From assembly GCF_026239555.1 (NCBI RefSeq), contig NZ_JAPIVP010000004.1, forward strand, positions 62,001 to 126,000: a DNA stretch of 64,000 nucleotides, written 5' to 3'. The translations under genes were made by a program, and so were the position numbers. Positions 33,892 through 42,305 of this stretch are shown here, in pieces; within the stretch, counting starts at the first letter, position 1; each line of letters begins with the position of its first letter. This DNA is from Pedobacter sp. PF22-3. Lineage in GTDB: Bacteria > Bacteroidota > Bacteroidia > Sphingobacteriales > Sphingobacteriaceae. The notes below the pieces were generated by a model that searched no databases, was not told the origin of the DNA, and was given only the letters and a program-made list of their open reading frames with translations.

Positions 33892-35703
33892 ATGAATTAC
33901 AACAGTTTCAATCATATAAAACCTTTAAAAAAAGAAGTTTGGGATAAGGTAAACCTCAACTATATTGCAAAATCTATCGTGGAGCTGATGCACGAGAAAT
34001 TAGCTGAGCCAAAGCTGATCAATACTGATGAACAGGGAAATTCTGATTTCCATCTTGCTACAGATGCTGATGATATTTATTACACCTTCTCTGGTCAACT
34101 GCGTGCGCTAGATTATCTTCATATTGATAAACAGAGCATTAAAAAGTTTGTGAACGGCAAAAGCATAGCAGTAAACAATGCCCCTGCTTTTTACACCGAA
34201 TTACAGCTAACCTTTGGGATTAAACCCTTTACCCTGGCACATTTTATTGAAGAAACGCTTAACACTTTATACGCCGATGCTTATATCCACGAAAAAGGCC
34301 GGTTAACTGCTGATGAACTGGCTGATGCTGATTACCAGACCATTGAACACCAGATGGATGGACATCCCTGGGCCACAATCAACAAAGGGCGGATCGGTTT
34401 TAACCACAGTGATCAAGGCAAATATGCGCCAGAAGCTGCACAAAAAACACAATTGGCCTGGTTAGCCGTGCACAAATCAAGGGCAGCCTTTAAAAGTATC
34501 GAAAGTATTTCTCCATTTTCTTTTTATAATGAAGAACTAAGTTTAAAGCAGGTTCACGATTTTAATCAGGTATTGATTCAGCAGGAATTAAACCCAGAAG
34601 ATTATTTTTTTATCCCTGTGCATGAATGGCAATGGAACAATAAAATCGTATTGCAGCTAGCGCATGATATTGCCCATCAGTTAATTGTACCGGTTGGTGT
34701 AGGACACGATGAATACATGTGTCAAAACAGTATCCGCACCTTCTTTAATGTCAGTAAGCCTAAAAAGCATTATGTAAAAACGGCCATTTCGATCTTAAAT
34801 ACATCCATTTTCAGAGGATTATCGCCTAAAAAACTGGCTATTGCACCAAAAGTAACCCAGTGGGCAAAAGATATGCTGCAAGGCGATGAGTATTTAAAAC
34901 AAACCCGGGTGGTACTTTTAGGGGAGGTAGCAACGGTAGCCTATACACATCCGCAATACAGTGAAATACCAGGTTCACCATATCAATATCAGGAATTTTT
35001 AGGTGCAATCTGGCGGGAAAGTGCTGAAAATTATCTTTTAGAAGGTGAAAACATTATGACCATGGCAAGCCTGCTTTATATAGATGACAATGGCAAAAGC
35101 ATGGTTGAGGCCTTGATCGAAAAGTCGGGTTTAACTGCCGAAGCCTGGTTAAATGCCTATTTATTGGCCTATCTAAAACCAGTGTTAAGGATTTTTTACA
35201 AACATGCTTTTTTCTTTAGTCCACATGGCGAAAACACCATTTTAGTCATGAAAAATGGCATACCAGAACGCATTATCATTAAAGATTTTGTAGAGGAAAT
35301 TGTATTAACAGAAGAATCAAAAGCAAAATTACCAAATGATCTGGTAGATGTTTTAAGGGAAATTAACGACGAACTGGCGCCTTTATTTATCCTATCGGGG
35401 ATATTTGATGCCGTTTTCAGATACCTCAGCAATATTTTTCACAGTTATGTTGGCCTGGATGAAAAACAATTCTGGAGACAGGTGGCAGATGTAATTTTAG
35501 CATTCCAACAGGAAAATCCAGAGCTTGGATCTAAATTTCAAAAATTCGATCTGTTCGTACCCGAATTCATCAGGGTGTGCATTAACCGTGTCAGGCTGTT
35601 AACCCATGGTTATAGCGAAAGTACCGACGTACCGGTACCGGAGTTGATCGGGACATTAGTTAACCCGGCGGCAGAAGCATTGAAAGAAGATGTTTTAGCG
35701 TAA
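33892..35703 (+). CDS. Second NIS siderophore synthetase (IucA/IucC family)
   Basis: 603 residues with the family segments HPWATINKGRIGFN, VHEWQWNNKIVLQL, VGHDEYMCQNSIRTF, KTAISILNTSIFRGLSP and FFSPHGENTILVMKNG. The last gene of the siderophore operon. Two NIS synthetases, one decarboxylase, one monooxygenase and one acyltransferase are what a citrate-bis-hydroxamate pathway (aerobactin, schizokinen or arthrobactin class) needs. No exporter gene is adjacent. Confidence 0.94.
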   Translation: MNYNSFNHIKPLKKEVWDKVNLNYIAKSIVELMHEKLAEPKLINTDEQGNSDFHLATDADDIYYTFSGQLRALDYLHIDKQSIKKFVNGKSIAVNNAPAFYTELQLTFGIKPFTLAHFIEETLNTLYADAYIHEKGRLTADELADADYQTIEHQMDGHPWATINKGRIGFNHSDQGKYAPEAAQKTQLAWLAVHKSRAAFKSIESISPFSFYNEELSLKQVHDFNQVLIQQELNPEDYFFIPVHEWQWNNKIVLQLAHDIAHQLIVPVGVGHDEYMCQNSIRTFFNVSKPKKHYVKTAISILNTSIFRGLSPKKLAIAPKVTQWAKDMLQGDEYLKQTRVVLLGEVATVAYTHPQYSEIPGSPYQYQEFLGAIWRESAENYLLEGENIMTMASLLYIDDNGKSMVEALIEKSGLTAEAWLNAYLLAYLKPVLRIFYKHAFFFSPHGENTILVMKNGIPERIIIKDFVEEIVLTEESKAKLPNDLVDVLREINDELAPLFILSGIFDAVFRYLSNIFHSYVGLDEKQFWRQVADVILAFQQENPELGSKFQKFDLFVPEFIRVCINRVRLLTHGYSESTDVPVPELIGTLVNPAAEALKEDVLA

Positions 35704-35748
35704 GGTGCATTCAGATGATTTTATAAAATCAAATAAATTTTTCTCCCT

Positions 35749-35768
35749 GGCAGATGGTAACATCTGCC
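35749..35768. repeat. Short perfect hairpin after the siderophore operon
   Basis: GGCAGATG and CATCTGCC flank GTAA, 45 bases past the last siderophore gene. It has no good T-run, so termination is uncertain. Confidence 0.5.
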
Positions 35769-35782
35769 ACCACTAAAAATTT

Positions 35783-35883
35783 CGTCATTGCGAGAAGGCT
35801 TTTTCAGCCGACGAAGCAATCTTACAACTATCGCTACTAGCGACCGCATTAAGATTGCTTCGTCGTTCCTCCTCGCAATGACG
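35783..35883. repeat. Palindromic GTCAT element, CGTCATTGCGAG family
   Basis: It starts CGTCATTGCGAGAAGGC, includes CGACGAAGCAATCTTA and its partner TTAAGATTGCTTCGTCG, and ends CCTCGCAATGACG. A sister copy is at 40984-41100. Confidence 0.8.
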
Positions 35884-35956
35884 GTCTAACTTTTTTAAAC
35901 TACAAAAATAGTTTATTCTAATAAAATCATTATCTTGCCTTAAATTATGCTATGCC

Positions 35957-36583
35957 ATGAAAACATTATTATTCCTCTTTTTATCGACGCTATTATTTGA
36001 AACGCCCACCATTGAGAAAGACCGTGACCGATGGAAACCTTATTATACTGATACAGCTCCTGCAAAAACAGCCGATCAATGGTTTCTACCCTTTGATGTG
36101 GCCAACCGGAAAAAAGTAAGTAACATTAAAATCATCAGCATTTTTGGCGATCACCGGGATAGTTATGTTAAAGGTCATATCCACACCGCTATTGATATTA
36201 ATCCTGCTCATCCAAAAGCAAAACTGGTTAACATTTATGCTATGGCCAACGGAGTAGTTTGCTCTGTACATTTAGGCGAAAATCAACGTACTGTGGTGGT
36301 TAAGCATAAACTGCCTAACGGCCAAACGATGTTCACTTCTTATAAACACCTGAAAGAGGTTTATGTAAGCAATGGTCAGCAGGTGGATCAGAATACCAAA
36401 CTAGCCAGGTTATTTACACCGCAGGAAAGCAAAAAATATGGAGGCGATTACCATCATCTTCATTTGGAAATCAGGAAAAAATTTGATGATTATGGCTGTG
36501 CAAGCTGGTTAACCTTTAATAATAAGCAACTGAATGAACGGTTTTACAATCCTCAAAATTTCATTAAGGAACATGTTAAATAA
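35957..36583 (+). CDS. Secreted M23-type peptidase
   Basis: 208 residues with an N-terminal signal peptide (MKTLLFLFLSTLLF). A LytM-like fold has metal ligands in GHIHTAIDI (H-x3-D) and HHLHLEI (H-x-H). Such enzymes cut peptidoglycan cross-bridges or act as amidase activators in the periplasm. It is a single gene. Confidence 0.88.
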   Translation: MKTLLFLFLSTLLFETPTIEKDRDRWKPYYTDTAPAKTADQWFLPFDVANRKKVSNIKIISIFGDHRDSYVKGHIHTAIDINPAHPKAKLVNIYAMANGVVCSVHLGENQRTVVVKHKLPNGQTMFTSYKHLKEVYVSNGQQVDQNTKLARLFTPQESKKYGGDYHHLHLEIRKKFDDYGCASWLTFNNKQLNERFYNPQNFIKEHVK

Positions 36584-36669
36584 GTAAAGGAGCTATTTTA
36601 AATTCACTTTAAATCAAATTCATTTTATAGTATAAATAATGATAGTCTATTTTAGCGAAAAATAAATTT

Positions 36670-38373
36670 CTAGTTCAAGATACCATCCAGCACCACTTCA
36701 GATGCGGCTTCACAGAAATCGATACCGGAATAGTCAGGATTATAACCACCAATGTAAGGAACTGCCATAATATAAATTCTGTTATTTGCCTGTCCGGCTT
36801 CATCAACCACCTGGAAATGATCGTTTATGGTAATACCAGGAACTGTTAAAAGGTAATCATCGCCCTTTTTGGTTACTAAATCATTGTGTTTCCTTTCTTC
36901 CTCTCCTATTTTAGCAGACTGAAATTTTAATTTCGCCGGACTAATAGTCTTATTGGTGATTAAGCTTTTAAAAGGAAAATCTTCAAAAGAAAGATGCGGT
37001 TGGCCAATGCAATCAACAAAGGTATCGAAATGCACAGTTACCTTTTTATCTTCTACTTTGTAATGGTAATCTGCCCCACCTGTTTTTAAAGGTTTTACTT
37101 CAGCATCATCGCCAACACCTACAATACTTAAAATACCAGCATCATGCAAAGCCAACAGTTCCCTGCACGAACTTTGGGGTACAAATGCAATTACAATTGA
37201 AATGAGGGGCATTAACACTTTTTGCAGGCGTTCCATATCCTCGGCAGAAAGGTATTTAGCAGGGTAGTTCATTGCGAAGCTTAAAATGGCGAGTGCTTCT
37301 TTCCAGTAGATAGATTTCCTTTTGTCAATCGACTTTTCTGCTTCATCATATTCTTTCTTGAAAAGATCGAATGGTTCCATTTTTTCGCGATAATCCATCA
37401 TGGCACCTACAAACTCCTCAAGGTTCATATTTTTGATCTTTTGATAAAAAACAGGATCTTTTTCAATGAACATTTCTTTAAAATTCTTTTCAAATACAAA
37501 ATCCAAAGGCAAAAAGCCTCCATTAATTTTGATGCTTTCCTGGATCTCGGCTTTACTCAGTGTTTCTTGCTTGCCCAGATGAGAATCTTCCAGATGAAAC
37601 CTAACTGCCGGCAACAGCCCACTGCGCGAGTGCATCACGATTTTAAAACCTTTGTTGGCTAACTGATAAGAATAGGTACCATCTTCGTTATGTGTAAACT
37701 TTCCGTTTTGTCGGGCCAGGGTTCTTAAGGCATCAATAGCAGTTAATGAAGAACCCATAATACCAACCGGGTGGTTTACCTGTAATGCAATTTTTTTGGG
37801 TGGATATGGCGAATCGAAATAATTAGGAATTTTACCTTCATATTTTTTTGGCCAATTATGGCCTGTACAGATAATAACCTGGTCGAAACAGGCTTTATCT
37901 TGTCCTTTAACACTTACCGCTACCTGATTGTCTGCAGGCAAATCAATAATATCATCCACTACACAATTTAAGTGTACATGGGTGTTAATGCCTTTATTTT
38001 CCGCAACTTCTTTTAATAGATTAAATTGTGCTGAAAGATATTCGCCAAAAAACAATCGTGGCAATACCTTATACTCGTTAAATTTATCAGCATTTATATC
38101 AAACTTTTTTAAAATTTCCTGTGGTGCAATTTTCACCCAATCTTCAATGGAGTTGAATATTATCGGAATTTCATTATCAGATACGTTTGTAATGTGTTCT
38201 ACATTTGCCCCTTCAGCACTATAAGGCATACCAGCTCCTAAGTAATCTTTGCGTTCGAATATTTCTATTTCGAAGCTGGGAAGTTTAGATTCAACTAATC
38301 TTTTATACATGAACAGACCACTCGGGCCGCCACCAATGATGGCAATTTTCTTTTTTGCTGTTTTCGTATCCAT
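36670..38373 (-). CDS. FAD/NAD(P)-binding protein of the NAD_binding_9 type
   Basis: 567 residues from the ATG at 38373; a TTG at 38388 would add five residues. The N-terminus IAIIGGGPSGLFMYKRL is a dinucleotide-binding loop, and IEIFERKDYLGAGMPYS and VGIMGSSLTAIDALRTL follow. It belongs to a family of flavoprotein-like proteins with a conserved N-terminal Rossmann domain and mostly unknown substrates. It stands alone between the M23 peptidase and a 750-base spacer. Confidence 0.82.
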   Translation of the reverse strand: MDTKTAKKKIAIIGGGPSGLFMYKRLVESKLPSFEIEIFERKDYLGAGMPYSAEGANVEHITNVSDNEIPIIFNSIEDWVKIAPQEILKKFDINADKFNEYKVLPRLFFGEYLSAQFNLLKEVAENKGINTHVHLNCVVDDIIDLPADNQVAVSVKGQDKACFDQVIICTGHNWPKKYEGKIPNYFDSPYPPKKIALQVNHPVGIMGSSLTAIDALRTLARQNGKFTHNEDGTYSYQLANKGFKIVMHSRSGLLPAVRFHLEDSHLGKQETLSKAEIQESIKINGGFLPLDFVFEKNFKEMFIEKDPVFYQKIKNMNLEEFVGAMMDYREKMEPFDLFKKEYDEAEKSIDKRKSIYWKEALAILSFAMNYPAKYLSAEDMERLQKVLMPLISIVIAFVPQSSCRELLALHDAGILSIVGVGDDAEVKPLKTGGADYHYKVEDKKVTVHFDTFVDCIGQPHLSFEDFPFKSLITNKTISPAKLKFQSAKIGEEERKHNDLVTKKGDDYLLTVPGITINDHFQVVDEAGQANNRIYIMAVPYIGGYNPDYSGIDFCEAASEVVLDGILN

Positions 38374-39123
38374 TTGTAATTCATACAATCTTTTAAAAAG
38401 GAAATTGTTTTGGATTGATGGAAAATTAAAATGAGATGTTGATTAAATAATATATTCGTTCTAGTTCGTAATCCCAATGCGGTATTTATTTCAATAACGG
38501 CACAGATCCATCGCCGCCGATTGGCTTTTTCTATTTGGCATCAATATTTGATCAAATTTTATCTGGAGCGCAGGGCTTTTGCTAAATGCAGGCGATTGTT
38601 CCCGTCTTTCGCTTTTACGCTTCGCTCCCTCGTGCCTCGTTGCTGCAGGGTAACGCTTCAGCCAGGGCTAAGTGGCTTTAGCAGTATTTCATATTAGTGG
38701 TGGCAGGGTGCATAAACCTTTGTTCCTAAACCCGACAATAGCGGCAGCCTCCGATTTTTCTATCGGAGCTATAGCGAATGGCGGGACTGCATACCGCTAA
38801 GAACCACATTCGCTCATTTTCCAGATAAGCTGTTTATTTAATCGATGATAAACTAATCGATAAGATATAATATTGGACGCTTTGAATAGAGGAAGAGTCG
38901 AAGGATCAGTTAAGATCAGCTTATAAAGATACTGTTAGATAGCGAAACCTTAACTTTTCCATTGTTTGTAGTGCTCTGCTTTTCTTGGCGTCCTCCGTGG
39001 TAAAAAGAGAAAATCGTAAAATTCAAGAACCTATTTAGCTTAATGCTGTTAAAAGATATAAGTTTTATAGAGATTGAATTCTTGAAAATAAAAGCCGGAA
39101 GGTAACAATGAACTAGTATACTA
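38374..39123. other. Long gene-free spacer with repeat words
   Basis: About 750 bases. A GC-richer patch at 38570-38700 has words like those at 13080-13150 and 23362-23455 (for example TTTACGCTTCGCTCCCTCG). The hairpin CTCCGATTTTTCTATCGGAG is near 38751. AT-rich sequence follows with a CTTGGCGTCCTCCGTGGT phrase near 38984. No tRNA fold and no frame with protein-like composition was found. Confidence 0.55.
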
Positions 39124-39687
39124 ATGAACGATTTAAAATTATATATGATTTTACTGGGCTCAAAAGCCCCAAAACGAAATGTTGAGCAGCACGATTATTT
39201 CTTCGGCATCGCCAATTCGCTTAAAGATCTTGTACCCGAGATTAAAGCATTTTGGCCGGGAACGGGTACAAGTTTGCATATTGACGGCTGGCGGGAAGTA
39301 AATAAGGTTGATGGTTATGAAATCAATATCGGGTTGCGTGACGAGCATACCATTCCATCACTGCATAAATTGTTCTTTATTAACCTTGGCGGCTATCTAA
39401 CTAATCAATTATATGAACAGCACCATATTGTGCTATCTGTACATGATGAAAGGGCCAAAGCTATACAGGATGCAAAGAAGACGGTATTCTTTAAAACCAA
39501 TTCGATAAAAGGTGCTAATTCGCATATCGACGAAAAATATGGCATCGATGTAGACGACATTTATAAGATCGAAGATATTTTAAGCGATGAATCAAAACAA
39601 AAATACCATATTGAAATAAAACCATCCCCAGGCCATTTACCTGAAGATGAGATCCATTTAGGTTATTTCAAGTTGGATAAGCTTTAA
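39124..39687 (+). CDS. DUF1543 protein
   Basis: 187 residues starting MNDLKLYMILLGSKAPKRN. Residues 5-60 match the DUF1543 pattern (HDYFFGIA...LVPEIKAFWP), and the half of the protein after residue 65 is a related repeat-like segment. No catalytic motif is visible and the function is unknown. It stands alone, with no clear RBS (AATGAACTAGTATACTA precedes the ATG). Confidence 0.8.
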   Translation: MNDLKLYMILLGSKAPKRNVEQHDYFFGIANSLKDLVPEIKAFWPGTGTSLHIDGWREVNKVDGYEINIGLRDEHTIPSLHKLFFINLGGYLTNQLYEQHHIVLSVHDERAKAIQDAKKTVFFKTNSIKGANSHIDEKYGIDVDDIYKIEDILSDESKQKYHIEIKPSPGHLPEDEIHLGYFKLDKL

Positions 39688-39859
39688 TGTAAGTTGCATC
39701 AACTTTCTTAAATTCTTCAACAAATTTTTCAATTACATCCTAACATAATCTACTAGTCCGGTCGTCGTCTCAACTTTAGCGCAGCGAAATGGAGAGATCT
39801 TTGAACCGGGTTATTGAAATCTAATCTAAAAGATTTCTCCGCTAAATAGCGTCCCCTAC

Positions 39860-39938
39860 TGTCATTCTGAACGCAGTGAAGAATCTTTTAGAAAATAGTA
39901 ATTACAGTAAAAAGATTTTTCGTTGCATTCAGGATGAC
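39860..39938. repeat. Palindromic GTCAT element, GTCATTCTGA family
   Basis: It runs from TGTCATTCTGAACGCAGTGA through GAATCTTTTAG to CGTTGCATTCAGGATGAC. A worn CTCGA-type relative (GTCGTCTCAACTTTAGCG ... AAAGATTTCTCCGC) stands just before it at about 39765-39850. Confidence 0.72.
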
Positions 39939-39979
39939 TATATAGAAGAGGATATATCCAGTGCAAAAATACCAATGTG

Positions 39980-40255
39980 TTATTTCGCTTCCTTTCTATT
40001 GTCTATTGCAGTACTAAATGTCTTATTGAACTCACCCTTTACCCATTGCACCTTACCGAAGTCTCTTATCTCTGGCGCAATGATGTAATTTCCGGTCTCG
40101 CTATCAAGGATCACAACCGTGTTGGTGGCATTTACTTCGGTACGGTACCTTCCGCCTACTTGATCCTGACTATTTTTAAAACTGATGGCGGTGAACATTA
40201 AGCCAGCGCCCAAAAATCCCAACAGAAGGGATTTGGAATCCAATGTGATTTTCAT
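39980..40255 (-). CDS. Small single-pass membrane or exported protein
   Basis: 91 residues: KSLLLGFLGAGLMFTAISF is one hydrophobic helix near the N-terminus, followed by a polar tail with TNTVVILDSETGNYIIAPE. I do not recognise a domain. The frame on the opposite strand is less protein-like. It is adjacent to, but not clearly in an operon with, the L7/L12-like gene. Confidence 0.7.
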   Translation of the reverse strand: MKITLDSKSLLLGFLGAGLMFTAISFKNSQDQVGGRYRTEVNATNTVVILDSETGNYIIAPEIRDFGKVQWVKGEFNKTFSTAIDNRKEAK

Positions 40256-40343
40256 ATTCTTAAGATTTATTTGTGTGTAAAAACAAATTAAGAATTTTTA
40301 TTCACGCATTTTAATTCCATCAGAAATATTGCATCTTTTTTTA

Positions 40344-40808
40344 CTAAATTTTAAACATAAAGTAGGTTAAAGCTGCTGCAACTAAAATAATGATCAACAG
40401 TTTTATCAAAAAATTTTTGAATGGATTTTGGTTATTCCCTGCATTTTCAGCAATGATATTTTTAATATCGGTATCCCTGCTTTGCTGCGCCATATTGCCG
40501 CTAACCTTAAACTGCATCAGCTTTTCAACATAGTCCTTACTTTCTGCCAGCCCCAAACCCGTAGCATCCTTATAATGTTTAATGGCATTTAACTTATTGC
40601 CTCGATTTAAAATAACCAATAGCGCTGCATCCAAATCTGCCATTTTGGTTATAGGTTGCTGTACTCCTTCTAAGCCATCGACATAATCTTTGGCTTCCTT
40701 TAAACCGCATCCGCTAAGGTCTTTAATTACTTTAACTGCTGCTATTTTCTGGTTTTTTGAAAGAAACAACAACGCTTTTTGCTTTGCTTCTGGACTAACA
40801 TTAATCAT
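40344..40808 (-). CDS. Membrane-tailed protein with two ribosomal L7/L12 C-terminal-like repeats
   Basis: 154 residues. Two copies of an L7/L12-CTD-like segment are visible: KIAAVKVIKDLSGCGLKEAK (about residues 21-40) and KLNAIKHYKDATGLGLAESK (about 73-92). A single transmembrane helix at the C-terminus (about 134-152) would tether it. L7/L12-like domains contact translation factors, but here the membrane tail suggests another protein-binding job. Function unknown. Confidence 0.78.
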   Translation of the reverse strand: MINVSPEAKQKALLFLSKNQKIAAVKVIKDLSGCGLKEAKDYVDGLEGVQQPITKMADLDAALLVILNRGNKLNAIKHYKDATGLGLAESKDYVEKLMQFKVSGNMAQQSRDTDIKNIIAENAGNNQNPFKNFLIKLLIIILVAAALTYFMFKI

Positions 40809-40954
40809 AACTGTAAGTTAGCAAATATGAACCAAATCTTATAGGATGTAGGTGAGGTTTCAATTATAAGTCTATTTAAAATCCATAGCTTTCATTCTGA
40901 ACGCAGTAATGAATCTTTTATAAATAAAGTACTGTCAAAAGATCATTCGACTCC

Positions 40955-41182
40955 GCTACCATTGACGGACTCCCAAAAAAAATCGTCATTGCGAGGAGGA
41001 ACGACGAAGCAATCTTTCATGCTAGCGATTCTTGCCATAAAGATTGCCTGCCAGCAGCAGGCAGGCTCCGTCGGCTGAAAAAACCTTCTCAGCAATAACG
41101 ATCCCTCAGGAAGGTTTATTTCCATTAAATGCTACTGTCACTCATATTGATTTTTATACAATAAATTATCCCTCAGGATGCC
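40955..41182. repeat. Composite repeat, copy 1 (flanks plus inserted GTCAT hairpin)
   Basis: The left flank contains CTACCATTGACGGACTCC. The hairpin core of the CGTCATTGCGAG family is at 40984-41100. The right flank has CTGTCACTCATATTGATTTT and CAATAAATTATCCCTCAG. The same flanks, in reverse orientation and around a different hairpin, occur at 61713-61897. A worn GTCATTCTGA element adjoins on the left (40890-40950). Confidence 0.7.
40984..41100. repeat. Palindromic GTCAT element, CGTCATTGCGAG family
   Basis: It begins CGTCATTGCGAGGAGGAACG and CGAAGCAATCTTT, and returns as AAAGATTGCCTGCC ... CTCAGCAATAACG. The right arm carries an extra GCCTGCCAGCAGCAGGCAGG palindrome compared with 35783-35883. 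Confidence 0.75.
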
Positions 41183-41185
41183 AAT

Positions 41186-42301
41186 TCAGAAATTATATTG
41201 CTTTTTAAATTTCTTTCGCCGTTTAAGCCAAAGTAATGCCCCCGTAATAGAAAGGAATCCTGGCAATAAACCAAGCAAGACATAGAATAATTTAAGTATT
41301 ACGCCACCAAAAGCACCAATATGCAACTGGTACATCCAAACATCGAAACGAGCAGCAAAAGGTTGTTTTTCGATGATGTTGGTCTTCATTAACTTCCCTG
41401 TATTTTGATCGAAAGTAAATCCGCTTGCCTTGCCTCTATAAAGCAGACTTCCGCTACTCGGCATATGCCCCCGAACCAGTACTGGAATTCCAGGTGTAGT
41501 GGGTATGTTCACCGCGATAGGTTCAAAGCCTTTTACCAGCTTCCGCGAGGCAGCAACAAGCGAGTCGATATTTACTTTTACCAAAATATTCTCAGTTGGT
41601 GGGTTTATTTTCCATGTTTCAGGACTAAAATGCTCCCTGTTCAACCAAAAACCAGAAAAAAACAATAATGCGGTGAACAGCATTGCCCATACTCCAATAA
41701 TGCGGTGCAAGGAGGAAATAGCCGTCCTCGAATTTTTAAAATTGAGGCCTGCTTTAAAGCGAAGTGCGTCCCAGAAATGTTTCCGGTAAATGATTATGCC
41801 AGTAATTAATGAAAGCAGCATAACTAAACCGATTATGGCTGAAAAAAGCTTGCCGGGCATACCTAACTGCAGACTATAATGCAACGAATACAGCCAGCGA
41901 AAAAACGAAGGCTGAAGATCTGCATAACTACCTTCTTTCAATATCTTGCCTGAATAGGGATTAACGCAGATATAGTAAAGATAGTTTTCAGTTATCTGCT
42001 GCTGGTTCCGGAATAACATAAACTCATAGCTATCGAAAGCGTTAACCGGAAAATCATGCAGCACAATTTTCTTAAGGTTAGGATGAGAACAAACCAAATC
42101 CCTGTAAATAGCATCAGCACCCAGAACCTTACCCTGTGGTGTAAGATGATGAAGTTCAGGATTGAAATACCGGTCCAATTCACCGCGGAACATCAGTATC
42201 GAACCGGTTATCCCGTAAAAGAGAAAGAACAGCCCGGCCATCAGACCGAGCCATCCATGCAGATTGAATGCCCATTTTGTAAAGCTGTTCTTTCTTTTCA
42301 T
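41186..42301 (-). CDS. PepSY-associated membrane protein (iron-uptake accessory)
   Basis: About 371 residues from the ATG at 42301, four bases after the receptor stop codon; the frame is open a little further. There are four transmembrane helices, beginning FNLHGWLGLMAGLFFLFYGITGSIL. A large extracytoplasmic part lies between helices, with conserved His in LHGW, LHYSL, LHRIIG and LHIGAFGG. Family members work beside TonB receptors, perhaps in reducing or releasing the metal. Last gene of the 45534-41186 operon. Confidence 0.87.
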   Translation of the reverse strand: MKRKNSFTKWAFNLHGWLGLMAGLFFLFYGITGSILMFRGELDRYFNPELHHLTPQGKVLGADAIYRDLVCSHPNLKKIVLHDFPVNAFDSYEFMLFRNQQQITENYLYYICVNPYSGKILKEGSYADLQPSFFRWLYSLHYSLQLGMPGKLFSAIIGLVMLLSLITGIIIYRKHFWDALRFKAGLNFKNSRTAISSLHRIIGVWAMLFTALLFFSGFWLNREHFSPETWKINPPTENILVKVNIDSLVAASRKLVKGFEPIAVNIPTTPGIPVLVRGHMPSSGSLLYRGKASGFTFDQNTGKLMKTNIIEKQPFAARFDVWMYQLHIGAFGGVILKLFYVLLGLLPGFLSITGALLWLKRRKKFKKQYNF

Positions 42302-42305
42302 CTCA

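Noticed and set aside
38389..39123. Possible tRNA or structured RNA in the long spacer
   Set aside because: I found no cloverleaf or conserved T-loop; the only clear fold is one short hairpin near 38751.
39876..40201. Two plus-strand frames opposite 39980-40255
   Set aside because: The minus-strand frame has a clean hydrophobic helix and soluble tail, and the plus-strand frames include the GTCAT repeat and look like shadows.
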